The notes under the pieces were generated by a model that saw only the letters and a list, made by a program, of their open reading frames with translations, made no database searches and was not told the DNA's origin. Position numbers and translations under genes: made by a program. From Loripinus fragilis (Eukaryota > Mollusca > Bivalvia > Lucinida > Lucinidae), in assembly GCA_964019695.1 (NCBI GenBank), contig CAXHUL010000525.1, positions 67,001-131,000 on the forward strand: a stretch of 64,000 nucleotides of DNA, read 5' to 3'. Positions 15,201 through 27,692 of the stretch are shown piece by piece; positions within the stretch are counted from its first letter, which is position 1; each line of letters starts with the position of its first letter.

Positions 15201-18200
15201 ATAATTGCGGTCCGGGGCGCGCGCGCACAATGATAATTTTCACACCCGAGTAAGCTCTTTTATAGGTCAACATTTTGGAAAAAAAATTGGCTTGCTGCCC
15301 ACAGCAGGAGCTGAGAACCATGCATTCGGAGGTTTTCACACCCCACCCACTAATGCCCTCAAAGTTTGAGAAAACGCGACCTTCGCGAAAAGCCCCGGAA
15401 CCTATTGCAAAGTGATGAGCAGTGCCCAGGAGCACCTCTCAGTCATTTGCGCAAAATTCCTTCAGCTACAAGTGGCTCAAATAAGGGCGTGAAAATTGTG
15501 CCGAAAGCCCTTTCAGGGGCTATTGCTCGGCACTCGGGGGACGGAAAATTTTACGCAATGCCTCACAATGAAGCACTGGTCGGGGGCTAACTTCTGGCAC
15601 CAGTTTCGAGCCCGTCCGTGAAAGTGACCCGCGCAAGTTTTAGGCCCGGTCGGCTACTGTGGCCTAATGGGGCCTAATGGGAAGATCTTCTAATGCTCAT
15701 AACTTTTTAATTTCCCGACGGAAGGCTTTGAAATTTTCACCATTTGTAGACGGCCTCCCGTACTACAAACTGATGCCCGTGTGGGCATGATGAAAATAGT
15801 AGTTCGCGAGACGGAAGCGCGTAAAGCTTCGGGGCGGCGGACTTCCACACCCCGATAACTCGGTATCGAAACATTGTTGCGGGCGGGTGCGCATGGCAAT
15901 ACCTGCGCCTCTGTTGGCCCTATCCGCGTGCAAAATCTAAAAGCGATCAGAGCCTTAGAAAGCGCGTACAACCGCTATCCCCATTTGCCTTGGGCCCTAT
16001 GGGAAAACAGGAAATATCATAATTGCGATCCGGGGCGCGCGCGCACAATGATAATTTTCACACCCGAGTAAGCTCTTTTATAGGTCAACATTTTGGAAAA
16101 AAAATTGGCTTGCTGCCCACAGCAGGAGCTGAGAACCATGCATTCGGAGGTTTTCACACCCCACCCACTAATGCCCTCAAAGTTTGAGAAAACGCGACCT
16201 TCGCGAAAAGCCCCGGAACCTATTGCAAAGTGATGAGCAGTGCCCAGGAGCACCTCTCAGTCATTTGCGCAAAATTCCTTCGGCTACAAGTGGCTCAAAT
16301 AAGGGCGTGAAAATTGTGCCGAAACCCCTTTCAGGGGCTATTGCTCGGCACTCGGGGGATGGAAAATTTTACGCAATGCCTCACAATGAAGCACTGGTCG
16401 GGGGCTAACTTCTGGCACCAGTTTCGAGCCCGTCCGTGAAAGTGACCCGCGCAAGTTTTAGGCCCGGTCGGCTACTGTGGCCTAATGGGGCCTAATGGGA
16501 AGATCTTCTAATGCTCATAACTTTTTAATTTCCCGACGGAAGGCTTTGAAATTTTCACCATTTGTAGACGGCCTCCCGTACTACAAACTGATGCCCGTGT
16601 GGGCATGATGAAAATAGTAGTTCGCGAGACGGAAGCGCGTAAAGCTTCGGGGCGGCGGACTTCCACACCCCGATAACTCGGTATCGAAATATTGTTGTGG
16701 GCGGGTGCGCATGGCAATACCTGCGCCTCTGTTGGCCCTATCCGCGTGCAAAATCTAAAAGCGATCAGAGCCTTAGAAAGCGCGTACAACCGCTATCCCC
16801 ATTTGCCTTGGGCCCTATAGGAAAACAGGAAATATCATAATTGCGGTCCGGGGCGCGCGCGCACAATGATAATTTTCACACCCGAGTAAGCTCTTTTATA
16901 GGTCAACATTTTGGAAAAAAAATTGGCTTGCTGCCCACAGCAGGAGCTGAGAACCATGCATTCGGAGGTTTTCACACCCCACCCACTAATGCCCTCAAAG
17001 TTTGAGAAAACGCGACCTTCGCGAAAAGCCCCGGAACCTATTGCAAAGTGATGAGCAGTGCCCAGGAGCACCTCTCAGTCATTTGCGCAAAATTCCTTCA
17101 GCTACAAGTGGCTCAAATAAGGGCGTGAAAATTGTGCCGAAAGCCCTTTCAGGGGCTATTGCTCGGCACTCGGGGGACGGAAAATTTTACGCAATGCCTC
17201 ACAATGAAGCACTGGTCGGGGGCTAACTTCTGGCACCAGTTTCGAGCCCGTCCGTGAAAGTGACCCGCGCAAGTTTTAGGCCCGGTCGGCTACTGTGGCC
17301 TAATGGGGCCTAATGGGAAGATCTTCTAATGCTCATAACTTTTTAATTTCCCGACGGAAGGCTTTGAAATTTTCACCATTTGTAGACGGCCTCCCGTACT
17401 ACAAACTGATGCCCGTGTGGGCATGATGAAAATAGTAGTTTGCGAGACGGAAGCGCGTAAAGCTTCGGGGCGGCGGACTTCCACACCCCGATAACTCGGT
17501 ATCGAAACATTGTTGCGGGCGGGTGCGCATGGCAATACCTGCGCCTCTGTTGGCCCTATCCGCGTGCAAAATCTAAAAGCGATCAGAGCCTTAGAAAGCG
17601 CGTACAACCGCTATCCCCATTTGCCTTGGGCCCTATGGGAAAACAGGAAATATCATAATTGCGGTCCGGGGCGCGCGCGCACAATGATAATTTTCACACC
17701 CGAGTAAGCTCTTTTATAGGTCAACATTTTGGAAAAAAAATTGGCTTGCTGCCCACAGCAGGAGCTGAGAACCATGCATTCGGAGGTTTTCACACCCCAC
17801 CCACTAATGCCCTCAAAGTTTGAGAAAACGCGACCTTCGCGAAAAGCCCCGGAACCTATTGCAAAGTGATGAGCAGTGCCCAGGAGCACCTCTCAGTCAT
17901 TTGCGCAAAATTCCTTCGGCTACAAGTGGCTCAAATAAGGGCGTGAAAATTGTGCCGAAAGCCCTTTCAGGGGCTATTGCTCGGCACTCGGGGGACGGAA
18001 AATTTTACGCAATGCCTCACAATGAAGCACTGGTCGGGGGCTAACTTCTGGCACCAGTTTCGAGCCCGTCCGTGAAAGTGACCCGCGCAAGTTTTAGGCC
18101 CGGTCGGCTACTGTGGCCTAATGGGGCCTAATGGGAAGATCTTCTAATGCTCATAACTTTTTAATTTCCCGACGGAAGGCTTTGAAATTTTCACCATTTG

Positions 18201-20972
18201 TAGACGGCCTCCCGTACTACAAACTGATGCCCGTGTGGGCATGATGAAAATAGTAGTTCGCGAGACGGAAGCGCGTAAAGCTTCGGGGCGGCGGACTTCC
18301 ACACCCCGATAACTCGGTATCGAAATATTGTTGTGGGCGGGTGCGCATGGCAATACCTGCGCCTCTGTTGGCCCTATCCGCGTGCAAAATCTAAAAGCGA
18401 TCAGAGCCTTAGAAAGCGCGTACAACCGCTATCCCCATTTGCCTTGGGCCCTATAGGAAAACAGGAAATATCATAATTGCGGTCCGGGGCGCGCGCGCAC
18501 AATGATAATTTTCACACCCGAGTAAGCTCTTTTATAGGTCAACATTTTGGAAAAAAAATTGGCTTGCTGCCCACAGCAGGAGCTGAGAACCATGCATTCG
18601 GAGGTTTTCACACCCCACCCACTAATGCCCTCAAAGTTTGAGAAAACGCGACCTTCGCGAAAAGCCCCGGAACCTATTGCAAAGTGATGAGCAGTGCCCA
18701 GGAGCACCTCTCAGTCATTTGCGCAAAATTCCTTCAGCTACAAGTGGCTCAAATAAGGGCGTGAAAATTGTGCCGAAAGCCCTTTCAGGGGCTATTGCTC
18801 GGCACTCGGGGGACGGAAAATTTTACGCAATGCCTCACAATGAAGCACTGGTCGGGGGCTAACTTCTGGCACCAGTTTCGAGCCCGTCCGTGAAAGTGAC
18901 CCGCGCAAGTTTTAGGCCCGGTCGGCTACTGTGGCCTAATGGGGCCTAATGGGAAGATCTTCTAATGCTCATAACTTTTTAATTTCCCGACGGAAGGCTT
19001 TGAAATTTTCACCATTTGTAGACGGCCTCCCGTACTACAAACTGATGCCCGTGTGGGCATGATGAAAATAGTATTTCGCGAGACGGAAGCGCGTAAAGCT
19101 TCGGGGCGGCGGACTTCCACACCCCGATAACTCGGTATCGAAACATTGTTGCGGGCGGGTGCGCATGGCAATACCTGCGCCTCTGTTGGCCCTATCCGCG
19201 TGCAAAATCTAAAAGCGATCAGAGCCTTAGAAAGCGCGTACAACCGCTATCCCCATTTGCCTTGGGCCCTATGGGAAAACAGGAAATATCATAATTGCGG
19301 TCCGGGGCGCGCGCGCACAATGATAATTTTCACACCCGAGTAAGCTCTTTTATAGGTCAACATTTTGGAAAAAAAATTGGCTTGCTGCCCACAGCAGGAG
19401 CTGAGAACCATGCATTCGGAGGTTTTCACACCCCACCCACTAATGCCCTCAAAGTTTGAGAAAACGCGACCTTCGCGAAAAGCCCCGGAACCTATTGCAA
19501 AGTGATGAGCAGTGCCCAGGAGCACCTCTCAGTCATTTGCGCAAAATTCCTTTGGCTACAAGTGGCTCAAATAAGGGCGTGAAAATTGTGCCGAAAGCCC
19601 TTTCAGGGGCTATTGCTCGGCACTCGGGGGACGGAAAATTTTACGCAATGCCTCACAATGAAGCACTGGTCGGGGGCTAACTTCTGGCACCAGTTTCGAG
19701 CCCGTCCGTGAAAGTGACCCGCGCAAGTTTTAGGCCCGGTCGGCTACTGTGGCCTAATGGGGCCTAATGGGAAGATCTTCTAATGCTCATAACTTTTTAA
19801 TTTCCCGACGGAAGGCTTTGAAATTTCCACCATTTGTAGACGGCCTCCCGTACTACAAACTGATGCCCGTGTGGGCATGATGAAAATAGTAGTTCGCGAG
19901 ACGGAAGCGCGTAAAGCTTCGGGGCGGCGGACTTCCACACCCCGATAACTCGGTATCGAAACATTGTTGCGGGCGGGTGCGCATGGCAATACCTGCGCCT
20001 CTGTTGGCCCTATCCGCGTGCAAAATCTAAAAGCGATCAGAGCCTTAGAAAGCGCGTACAACCGCTATCCCCATTTGCCTTGGGCCCTATGGGAAAACAG
20101 GAAATATCATAATTGCGGTCTGGGGCGCGCGCGCACAATGATAATTTTCACACCCGAGTAAGCTCTTTTATAGGTCAACATTTTGGAAAAAAAATTGGCT
20201 TGCTGCCCACAGCAGGAGCTGAGAACCATGCATTCGGAGGTTTTCACACCCCACCCACTAATGCCCTCAAAGTTTGAGAAAACGCGACCTTCGCGAAAAG
20301 CCCCAGAACCTATTGCAAAGTGATGAGCAGTGCCCAGGAGCACCTCTCAGTCATTTGCGCAAAATTCCTTCGGCTACAAGTGGCTCAAATAAGGGCGTGA
20401 AAATTGTGCCGAAAGCCCTTTCAGGGGCTATTGCTTGGCACTCGGGGGACGGAAAATTTTACGCAATGCCTCACAATGAAGCACTGGTCGGGGGCTAACT
20501 TCTGGCACCAGTTTCGAGCCCGTCCGTGAAAGTGACCCGCGCAAGTTTTAGGCCCGGTCGGCTACTGTGGCCTAATGGGGCCTAATGGGAAGATCTTCTA
20601 ATGCTCATAACTTTTTAATTTCCCGACGGAAGGCTTTGAAATTTTCACCATTTGTAGACGGCCTCCCGTACTACAAACTGATGCCCGTGTGGGCATGATG
20701 AAAATAGTAGTTTGCGAGACGGAAGCGCGTAAAGCTTCGGGGCGGCGGACTTCCACACCCCGATAACTCGGTATCGAAACATTGTTGCGGGCGGGTGCGC
20801 ATGGCAATACCTGCGCCTCTGTTGGCCCTATCCGCGTGCAAAATCTAAAAGCGATCAGAGCCTTAGAAAGCGCGTACAACCGCTATCCCCATTTGCCTTG
20901 GGCCCTATGGGAAAACAGGAAATATCATAATTGCGGTCCGGGGCGCGCGCGCACAATGATAATTTTCACACC
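12259..20972 (+). repeat. Higher-order block B, tandem copy of block A
   Basis: This is the downstream copy of the 8,998-bp block, directly adjoining block A. The match ends between 20713 (shared T in GTTTGCG) and 20972, where block A has an A at 11974 that block B lacks. Beyond it lie changes unique to this side: 21054, 21093 and a 2-bp insertion near 21116. Two differences across roughly 8.4 kb indicate a very recent unequal exchange, or a replication-based duplication of eleven monomers at once. Confidence 0.92.
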
Positions 20973-21118
20973 CGAGTAAGCTCTTTTATAGGTCAACATT
21001 TTGGAAAAAAAATTGGCTTGCTGCCCACAGCAGGAGCTGAGAACCATGCATTCAGAGGTTTTCACACCCCACCCACTAATGCCCTCAAAGTTCGAGAAAA
21101 CGCGACCTTCGCGAAAAA
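18455..21118 (+). repeat. Left member of an inverted homologous segment
   Basis: Twelve rare variants are found reverse-complemented in the right array, with left plus right coordinate equal to 68498: 18455/50043, 18736/49762, 19074/49424, 19553/48945, 19827/48671, 20121/48377, 20305/48193, 20436/48062, 20713/47785, 21054/47444, 21093/47405, and the 2-bp insertion near 21116/47382. The left breakpoint lies between 18335 and 18454, because T18326 and T18334 are not shared. The right breakpoint lies after 21118. A21769 is not shared, so either the match ends before it or it is a later private change. Confidence 0.93.
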
Positions 21119-23750
21119 AGCCCCGGAACCTATTGCAAAGTGATGAGCAGTGCCCAGGAGCACCTCTCAGTCATTTGCGCAAAATTCCTTCGGCTACAAG
21201 TGGCTCAAATAAGGGCGTGAAAATTGTGCCGAAAGCCCTTTCAGGGGCTATTGCTCGGCACTCGGGGGACGGAAAATTTTACGCAATGCCTCACAATGAA
21301 GCACTGGTCGGGGGCTAACTTCTGGCACCAGTTTCGAGCCCGTCCGTGAAAGTGACCCGCGCAAGTTTTAGGCCCGGTCGGCTACTGTGGCCTAATGGGG
21401 CCTAATGGGAAGATCTTCTAATGCTCATAACTTTTTAATTTCCCGACGGAAGGCTTTGAAATTTTCACCATTTGTAGACGGCCTCCCGTACTACAAACTG
21501 ATGCCCGTGTGGGCATGATGAAAATAGTAGTTCGCGAGACGGAAGCGCGTAAAGCTTCGGGGCGGCGGACTTCCACACCCCGATAACTCGGTATCGAAAC
21601 ATTGTTGCGGGCGGGTGCGCATGGCAATACCTGCGCCTCTGTTGGCCCTATCCGCGTGCAAAATCTAAAAGCGATCAGAGCCTTAGAAAGCGCGTACAAC
21701 CGCTATCCCCATTTGCCTTGGGCCCTATGGGAAAACAGGAAATATCATAATTGCGGTCCGGGGCGCGCACGCACAATGATAATTTTCACACCCGAGTAAG
21801 CTCTTTTATAGGTCAACATTTTGGAAAAAAAATTGGCTTGCTGCCCACAGCAGGAGCTGAGAACCATGCATTCGGAGGTTTTCACACCCCACCCACTAAT
21901 GCCCTCAAAGTTTGAGAAAACGCGACCTTCGCGAAAAGCCCCGGAACCTATTGCAAAGTGATGAGCAGTGCCCAGGAGCACCTCTCAGTCATTTGCGCAA
22001 ATTCCTTCGGCTACAAGTGGCTCAAATAAGGGCGTGAAAATTGTGCCGAAAGCCCTTTCAGGGGCTATTGCTCGGCACTCGGGGGACGGAAAATTTTACG
22101 CAATGCCTCACAATGAAGCACTGGTCGGGGGCTAACTTCTGGCACCAGTTTCGAGCCCGTCCGTGAAAGTGACCCGCGCAAGTTTTAGGCCCGGTCGGCT
22201 ACTGTGGCCTAATGGGGCCTAATGGGAAGATCTTCTAATGCTCATAACTTTTTAATTTCCCGACGGAAGGCTTTGAAATTTTCACCATTTGTAGACGGCC
22301 TCCCGTACTACAAACTGATGCCCATGTGGGCATGATGAAAATAGTAGTTCGCGAGACGGAAGCGCGTAAAGCTTCGGGGCGGCGGACTTCCACACCCTGA
22401 TAACTCGGTATCGAAACATTGTTGCGGGCGGGTGCGCATGGCAATACCTGCGCCTCTGTTGGCCCTATCCGCGTGCAAAATCTAAAAGCGATCAGAGCCT
22501 TAGAAAGCGCGTACAACCGCTATCCCCATTTGCCTTGGGCCCTATGGGAAAACAGGAAATATCATAATTGCGGTCCGGGGCGCGCGCGCACAATGATAAT
22601 TTTCACACCCGAGTAAGCTCTTTTATAGGTCAACATTTTGGAAAAAAAATTGGCTTGCTGCCCACAGCAGGAGCTGAGAACCATGCATTCGGAGGTTTTC
22701 ACACCCCACCCACTAATGCCCTCAAAGTTTGAGAAAACGCGACCTTCGCGAAAAGCCCCGGAACCTATTGCAAAGTGATGAGCAGTGCCCAGGAGCACCT
22801 CTCAGTCATTTGCGCAAAATTCCTTCGGCTACAAGTGGCTCAAATAAGGGCGTGAAAATTGTGCCGAAAGCCCTTTCAGGGGCTATTGCTCGGCACTCGG
22901 GGGACGGAAAATTTTACGCAATGCCTCACAATGAAGCACTGGTCGGGGGCTAACTTCTGGCACCAGTTTCGAGCCCGTCCGTGAAAGTGACCCGCGCAAG
23001 TTTTAGGCCCGGTCGGCTACTGTGGCCTAATGGGGCCTAATGGGAAGATCTTCTAATGCTCATAACTTTTTAATTTCCCGACGGAAGGCTTTGAAATTTT
23101 CACCATTTGTAGACGGCCTCCCGTACTACAAACTGATGCCCGTGTGGGCATGATGAAAATAGTAGTTCGCGAGACGGAAGCGCGTAAAGCTTCGGGGCGG
23201 CGGACTTCCACACCCCGATAACTCGGTATCGAAACATTGTTGCGGGCGGGTGCACATGGCAATACCTGCGCCTCTGTTGGCCCTATCCGCGTGCAAAATC
23301 TAAAAGCGATCAGAGCCTTAGAAAGCGCGTACAACCGCTATCCCCATTTGCCTTGGGCCCTATGGGAAAACAGGAAATATCATAATTGCGGTCCGGGGCG
23401 CGCGCGCACAATGATAATTTTCACACCCGAGTAAGCTCTTTTATAGGTCAACATTTTGGAAAAAAAATTGGCTTGCTGCCCACAGCAGGAGCTGAGAACC
23501 ATGCATTCGGAGGTTTTCACACCCCACCCACTAATGCCCTCAAAGTTTGAGAAAACGCGACCTTCGCGAAAAGCCCCGGAACCTATTGCAAAGTGATGAG
23601 CAGTGCCCAGGAGCACCTCTCAGTCATTTGCGCAAAATTCCTTCGGCTACAAGTGGCTCAAATAAGGGCGTGAAAATTGTGCCGAAAGCCCTTTCAGGGG
23701 CTATTGCTCGGCACTCGGGGGACGGAAAATTTTACGCAATGCCTCACAAT

Positions 23751-26700
23751 AAAGCACTGGTCGGGGGCTAACTTCTGGCACCAGTTTCGAGCCCGTCCGT
23801 GAAAGTGACCCGCGCAAGTTTTAGGCCCGGTCGGCTACTGTGGCCTAATGGGGCCTAATGGGAAGATCTTCTAATGCTCATAACTTTTTAATTTCCCGAC
23901 GGAAGGCTTTGAAATTTTCACCATTTGTAGACGGCCTCCCGTACTACAAACTGATGCCCGTGTGGGCATGATGAAAATAGTAGTTCGCGAGACGGAAGCG
24001 CGTAAAGCTTCGGGGCGGCGGACTTCCACACCCCGATAACTCGGTATCGAAACATTGTTGCGGGCGGGTGCGCATGGCAATACCTGCGCCTCTGTTGGCC
24101 CTATCCGCGTGCAAAATCTAAAAGCGATCAGAGCCTTAGAAAGCGTGTACAACCGCTATCCCCATTTGCCTTGGGCCCTATGGGAAAACAGGAAATACCA
24201 TAATTGCGGTCCGGGGCGCGCGCGCACAATGATAATTTTCACACCCGAGTAAGCTCTTTTATAGGTCAACATTTTGGAAAAAAAATTGGCTTGCTGCCCA
24301 CAGCAGGAGCTGAGAACCATGCATTCGGAGGTTTTCACACCCCACCCACTAATGCCCTCAAAGTTTGAGAAAACGCGACCTTCGCGAAAAGCCCCGGAAC
24401 CTATTGCAAAGTGATGAGCTGTGCCCAGGAGCACCTCTCAGTCATTTGCGCAAAATTCCTTCGGCTACAAGTGGCTCAAATAAGGGCGTGAAAATTGTGC
24501 CGAAAGCCCTTTCAGGGGCTATTGCTCGGCACTCGGGGGACGGAAAATTTTACGCAATGCCTCACAATGAAGCACTGGTCGGGGGCTAACTTCTGGCACC
24601 AGTTTCGAGCCCGTCCGTGAAAGTGACCCGCGCAAGTTTTAGGCCCGGTCGGCTACTGTGGCCTAATGGGGCCTAATGGGAAGATCTTCTAATGCTCATA
24701 ACTTTTTAATTTCCCGACGGAAGGCTTTGAAATTTTCACCATTTGTAGACGGCCTCCCGTACTACAAACTGATGCCCGTGTGGGCATGATGAAAATAGTA
24801 GTTCGCGAGACGGAAGCGCGTAAAGCTTCGGGGCGGCGGACTTCCACACCCCGATAACTCGGTATCGAAACATTGTTGCGGGCGGGTGCGCATGGCAATA
24901 CCTGCGCCTCTGTTGGCCCTATCCGCGTGCAAAATCTAAAAGCGATCAGAGCCTTAGAAAGCGCGTACAACCGCTATCCCCATTTGCCTTGGGCCCTATG
25001 GGAAAACAGGAAATATCATAATTGCGGTCCGGGGCGCGCGCGCACAATGATAATTTTCACACCCGAGTAAGCTCTTTTATAGGTCAACATTTTGGAAAAA
25101 AAATTGGCTTGCTGCCCACAGCAGGAGCTGAGAACCATGCATTCGGAGGTTTTCACACCCCACCCACTAATGCCCTCAAAGTTTGAGAAAACGCCACCTT
25201 CGCGAAAAGCCCCGGAACCTATTGCAAAGTGATGAGCAGTGCCCAGGAGCACCTCTCAGTCATTTGAGCAAAATTCCTTCGGCTACAAGTGGCTCAAATA
25301 AGGGCGTGAAAATTGTGCCGAAAGCCCTTTCAGGGGCTATTGCTCGGCACTCGGGGGACGGAAAATTTTACGCAATGCCTCACAATGAAGCACTGGTCGG
25401 GGGCTAACTTCTGGCACCAGTTTCGAGCCCGTCCGTGAAAGTGACCCGCGCAAGTTTTAGGCCCGGTCGGCTACTGTGGCCTAATGGGGCCTAATGGGAA
25501 GATCTTCTAATGCTCATAACTTTTTAATTTCCCGACGGAAGGCTTTGAAATTTTCACCATTTGTAGACGGCCTCCCGTACTACAAACTGATGCCCGTGTG
25601 GGCATGATGAAAATAGTAGTTCGCGAGACGGAAGCGCGTAAAGCTTCGGGGCGGCGGACTTCCACACCCCGATAACTCGGTATCGAAACATTGTTGCGGG
25701 CGGGTGCGCATGGCAATACCTGCGCCTCTGTTGGCCCTATCCGCGTGCAAAATCTAAAAGCGATCAGAGCCTTAGAAAGCGCGTACAACCGCTATCCCCA
25801 TTTGCCTTGGGCCCTATGGGAAAACAGGAAATATCATAATTGCGGTCCGGGGCGCGCGCGCACAATGATAATTTTCACACCCGAGTAAGCTCTTTTATAG
25901 GTCAACATTTTGGAAAAAAAATTGGCTTGCTGCCCACAGCAGGAGCTGAGAACCATGCATTCGGAGGTTTTCACACCCCACCCACTAATGCCCTCAAAGT
26001 TTGAGAAAACGCGACCTTCGCGAAAAGCCCCGGAACCTATTGCAAAGTGATGAGCAGTGCCCAGGAGCACCTCTCAGTCATTTGCGCAAAATTCCTTCGG
26101 CTACAAGTGGCTCAAATAAGGGCGTGAAAATTGTGCCGAAAGCCCTTTCAGGGGCTATTGCTCGGCACTCGGGGGACGGAAAATTTTACGCAATGCCTCA
26201 CAATGAAGCACTGGTCTGGGGCTAACTTCTGGCACCAGTTTCGAGCCCGTCCGTGAAAGTGACCCGCGCAAGTTTTAGGCCCGGTCGGCTACTGTGGCCT
26301 AATGGGGCCTAATGGGAAGATCTTCTAATGCTCATAACTTTTTAATTTCCCGACGGAAGGCTTTGAAATTTTCACCATTTGTAGACGGCCTCCCGTACTA
26401 CAAACTGATGCCCGTGTGGGCATGATGAAAATAGTAGTTCGCGAGACGGAAGCGCGTTAAGCTTCGGGGCGGCGGACTTCCACACCCCGATAACTCGGTA
26501 TCGAAACATTGTTGCGGGCGGGTGCGCATGGCAATACCTGCGCCTCTGTTGGCCCTATCCGCGTGCAAAATCTAAAAGCGATCAGAGCCTTAGAAAGCGC
26601 GTACAACCGCTATCCCCATTTGCCTTGGGCCCTATGGGAAAACAGGAAATATCATAATTGCGGTCCGGGGCGCGCGCGCACAATGATAATTTTCACACCC

Positions 26701-27692
26701 GAGTAAGCTCTTTTATAGGTCAACATTTTGGAAAAAAAATTGGCTTGCTGCCCACAGTAGGAGCTGAGAACCATGCATTCGGAGGTTTTCACACCCCACC
26801 CACTAATGCCCTCAAAGTTTGAGAAAACGCGACCTTCGCGAAAAGCCCCGGAACCTATTGCAAAGTGATGAGCAGTGCCCAGGAGCACCTCTCAGTCATT
26901 TGCGCAAAATTCCTTCGGCTACAAGTGGCTCAAATAAGGGCGTGAAAATTGTGCCGAAAGCCCTTTCAGGGGCTATTGCTCGGCACTCGGGGGACGGAAA
27001 ATTTTACGCAATGCCTCACAATAAAGCACTGGTCGGGGGCTAACTTCTGGCACCAGTTTCGAGCCCGTCCGTGAAAGTGACCCGCGCAAGTTTTAGGCCC
27101 GGTCGGCTACTGTGGCCTAATGGGGCCTAATGGGAAGATCTTCTAATGCTCATAACTTTTTAATTTCCCGACGGAAGGCTTTGAAATTTTCACCATTTGT
27201 AGACGGCCTCCCGTACTACAAACTGATGCCCGTGTGGGCATGATGAAAATAGTAGTTCGCGAGACGGAAGCGCGTAAAGCTTCGGGGCGGCGGACTTCCA
27301 CACCCCGATAACTCGGTATCGAAACATTGTTGCGGGCGGGTGCGCATGGCAATACCTGCGCCTCTGTTGGCCCTATCCGCGTGCAAAATCTAAAAGCGAT
27401 CAGAGCCTTAGAAAGCGCGTACAACCGCTATCCCCATTTGCCTTGGGCCCTATGGGAAAACAGGAAATACCATAATTGCGGTCCGGGGCGCGCGCGCACA
27501 ATGATAATTTTCACACCCGAGTAAGCTCTTTTATAGGTCAACATTTTGGAAAAAAAATTGGCTTGCTGCCCACAGCAGGAGCTGAGAACCATGCATTCGG
27601 AGGTTTTCACACCCCACCCACTTATGCCCTCAAAGTTTGAGAAAACGCGACCTTCGCGAAAAGCCCCGGAACCTATTGCAAAGTGATGAGCT
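23751..27692 (+). repeat. Four-monomer higher-order duplication
   Basis: Three rare variants recur in order at 3,272-bp spacing (4 x 818): A23751/A27023, C24198/C27470 and T24420/T27692. The T24420-type variant is also found at 32599. Monomers between them carry private changes, so later divergence or partial conversion has occurred. Confidence 0.85.
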
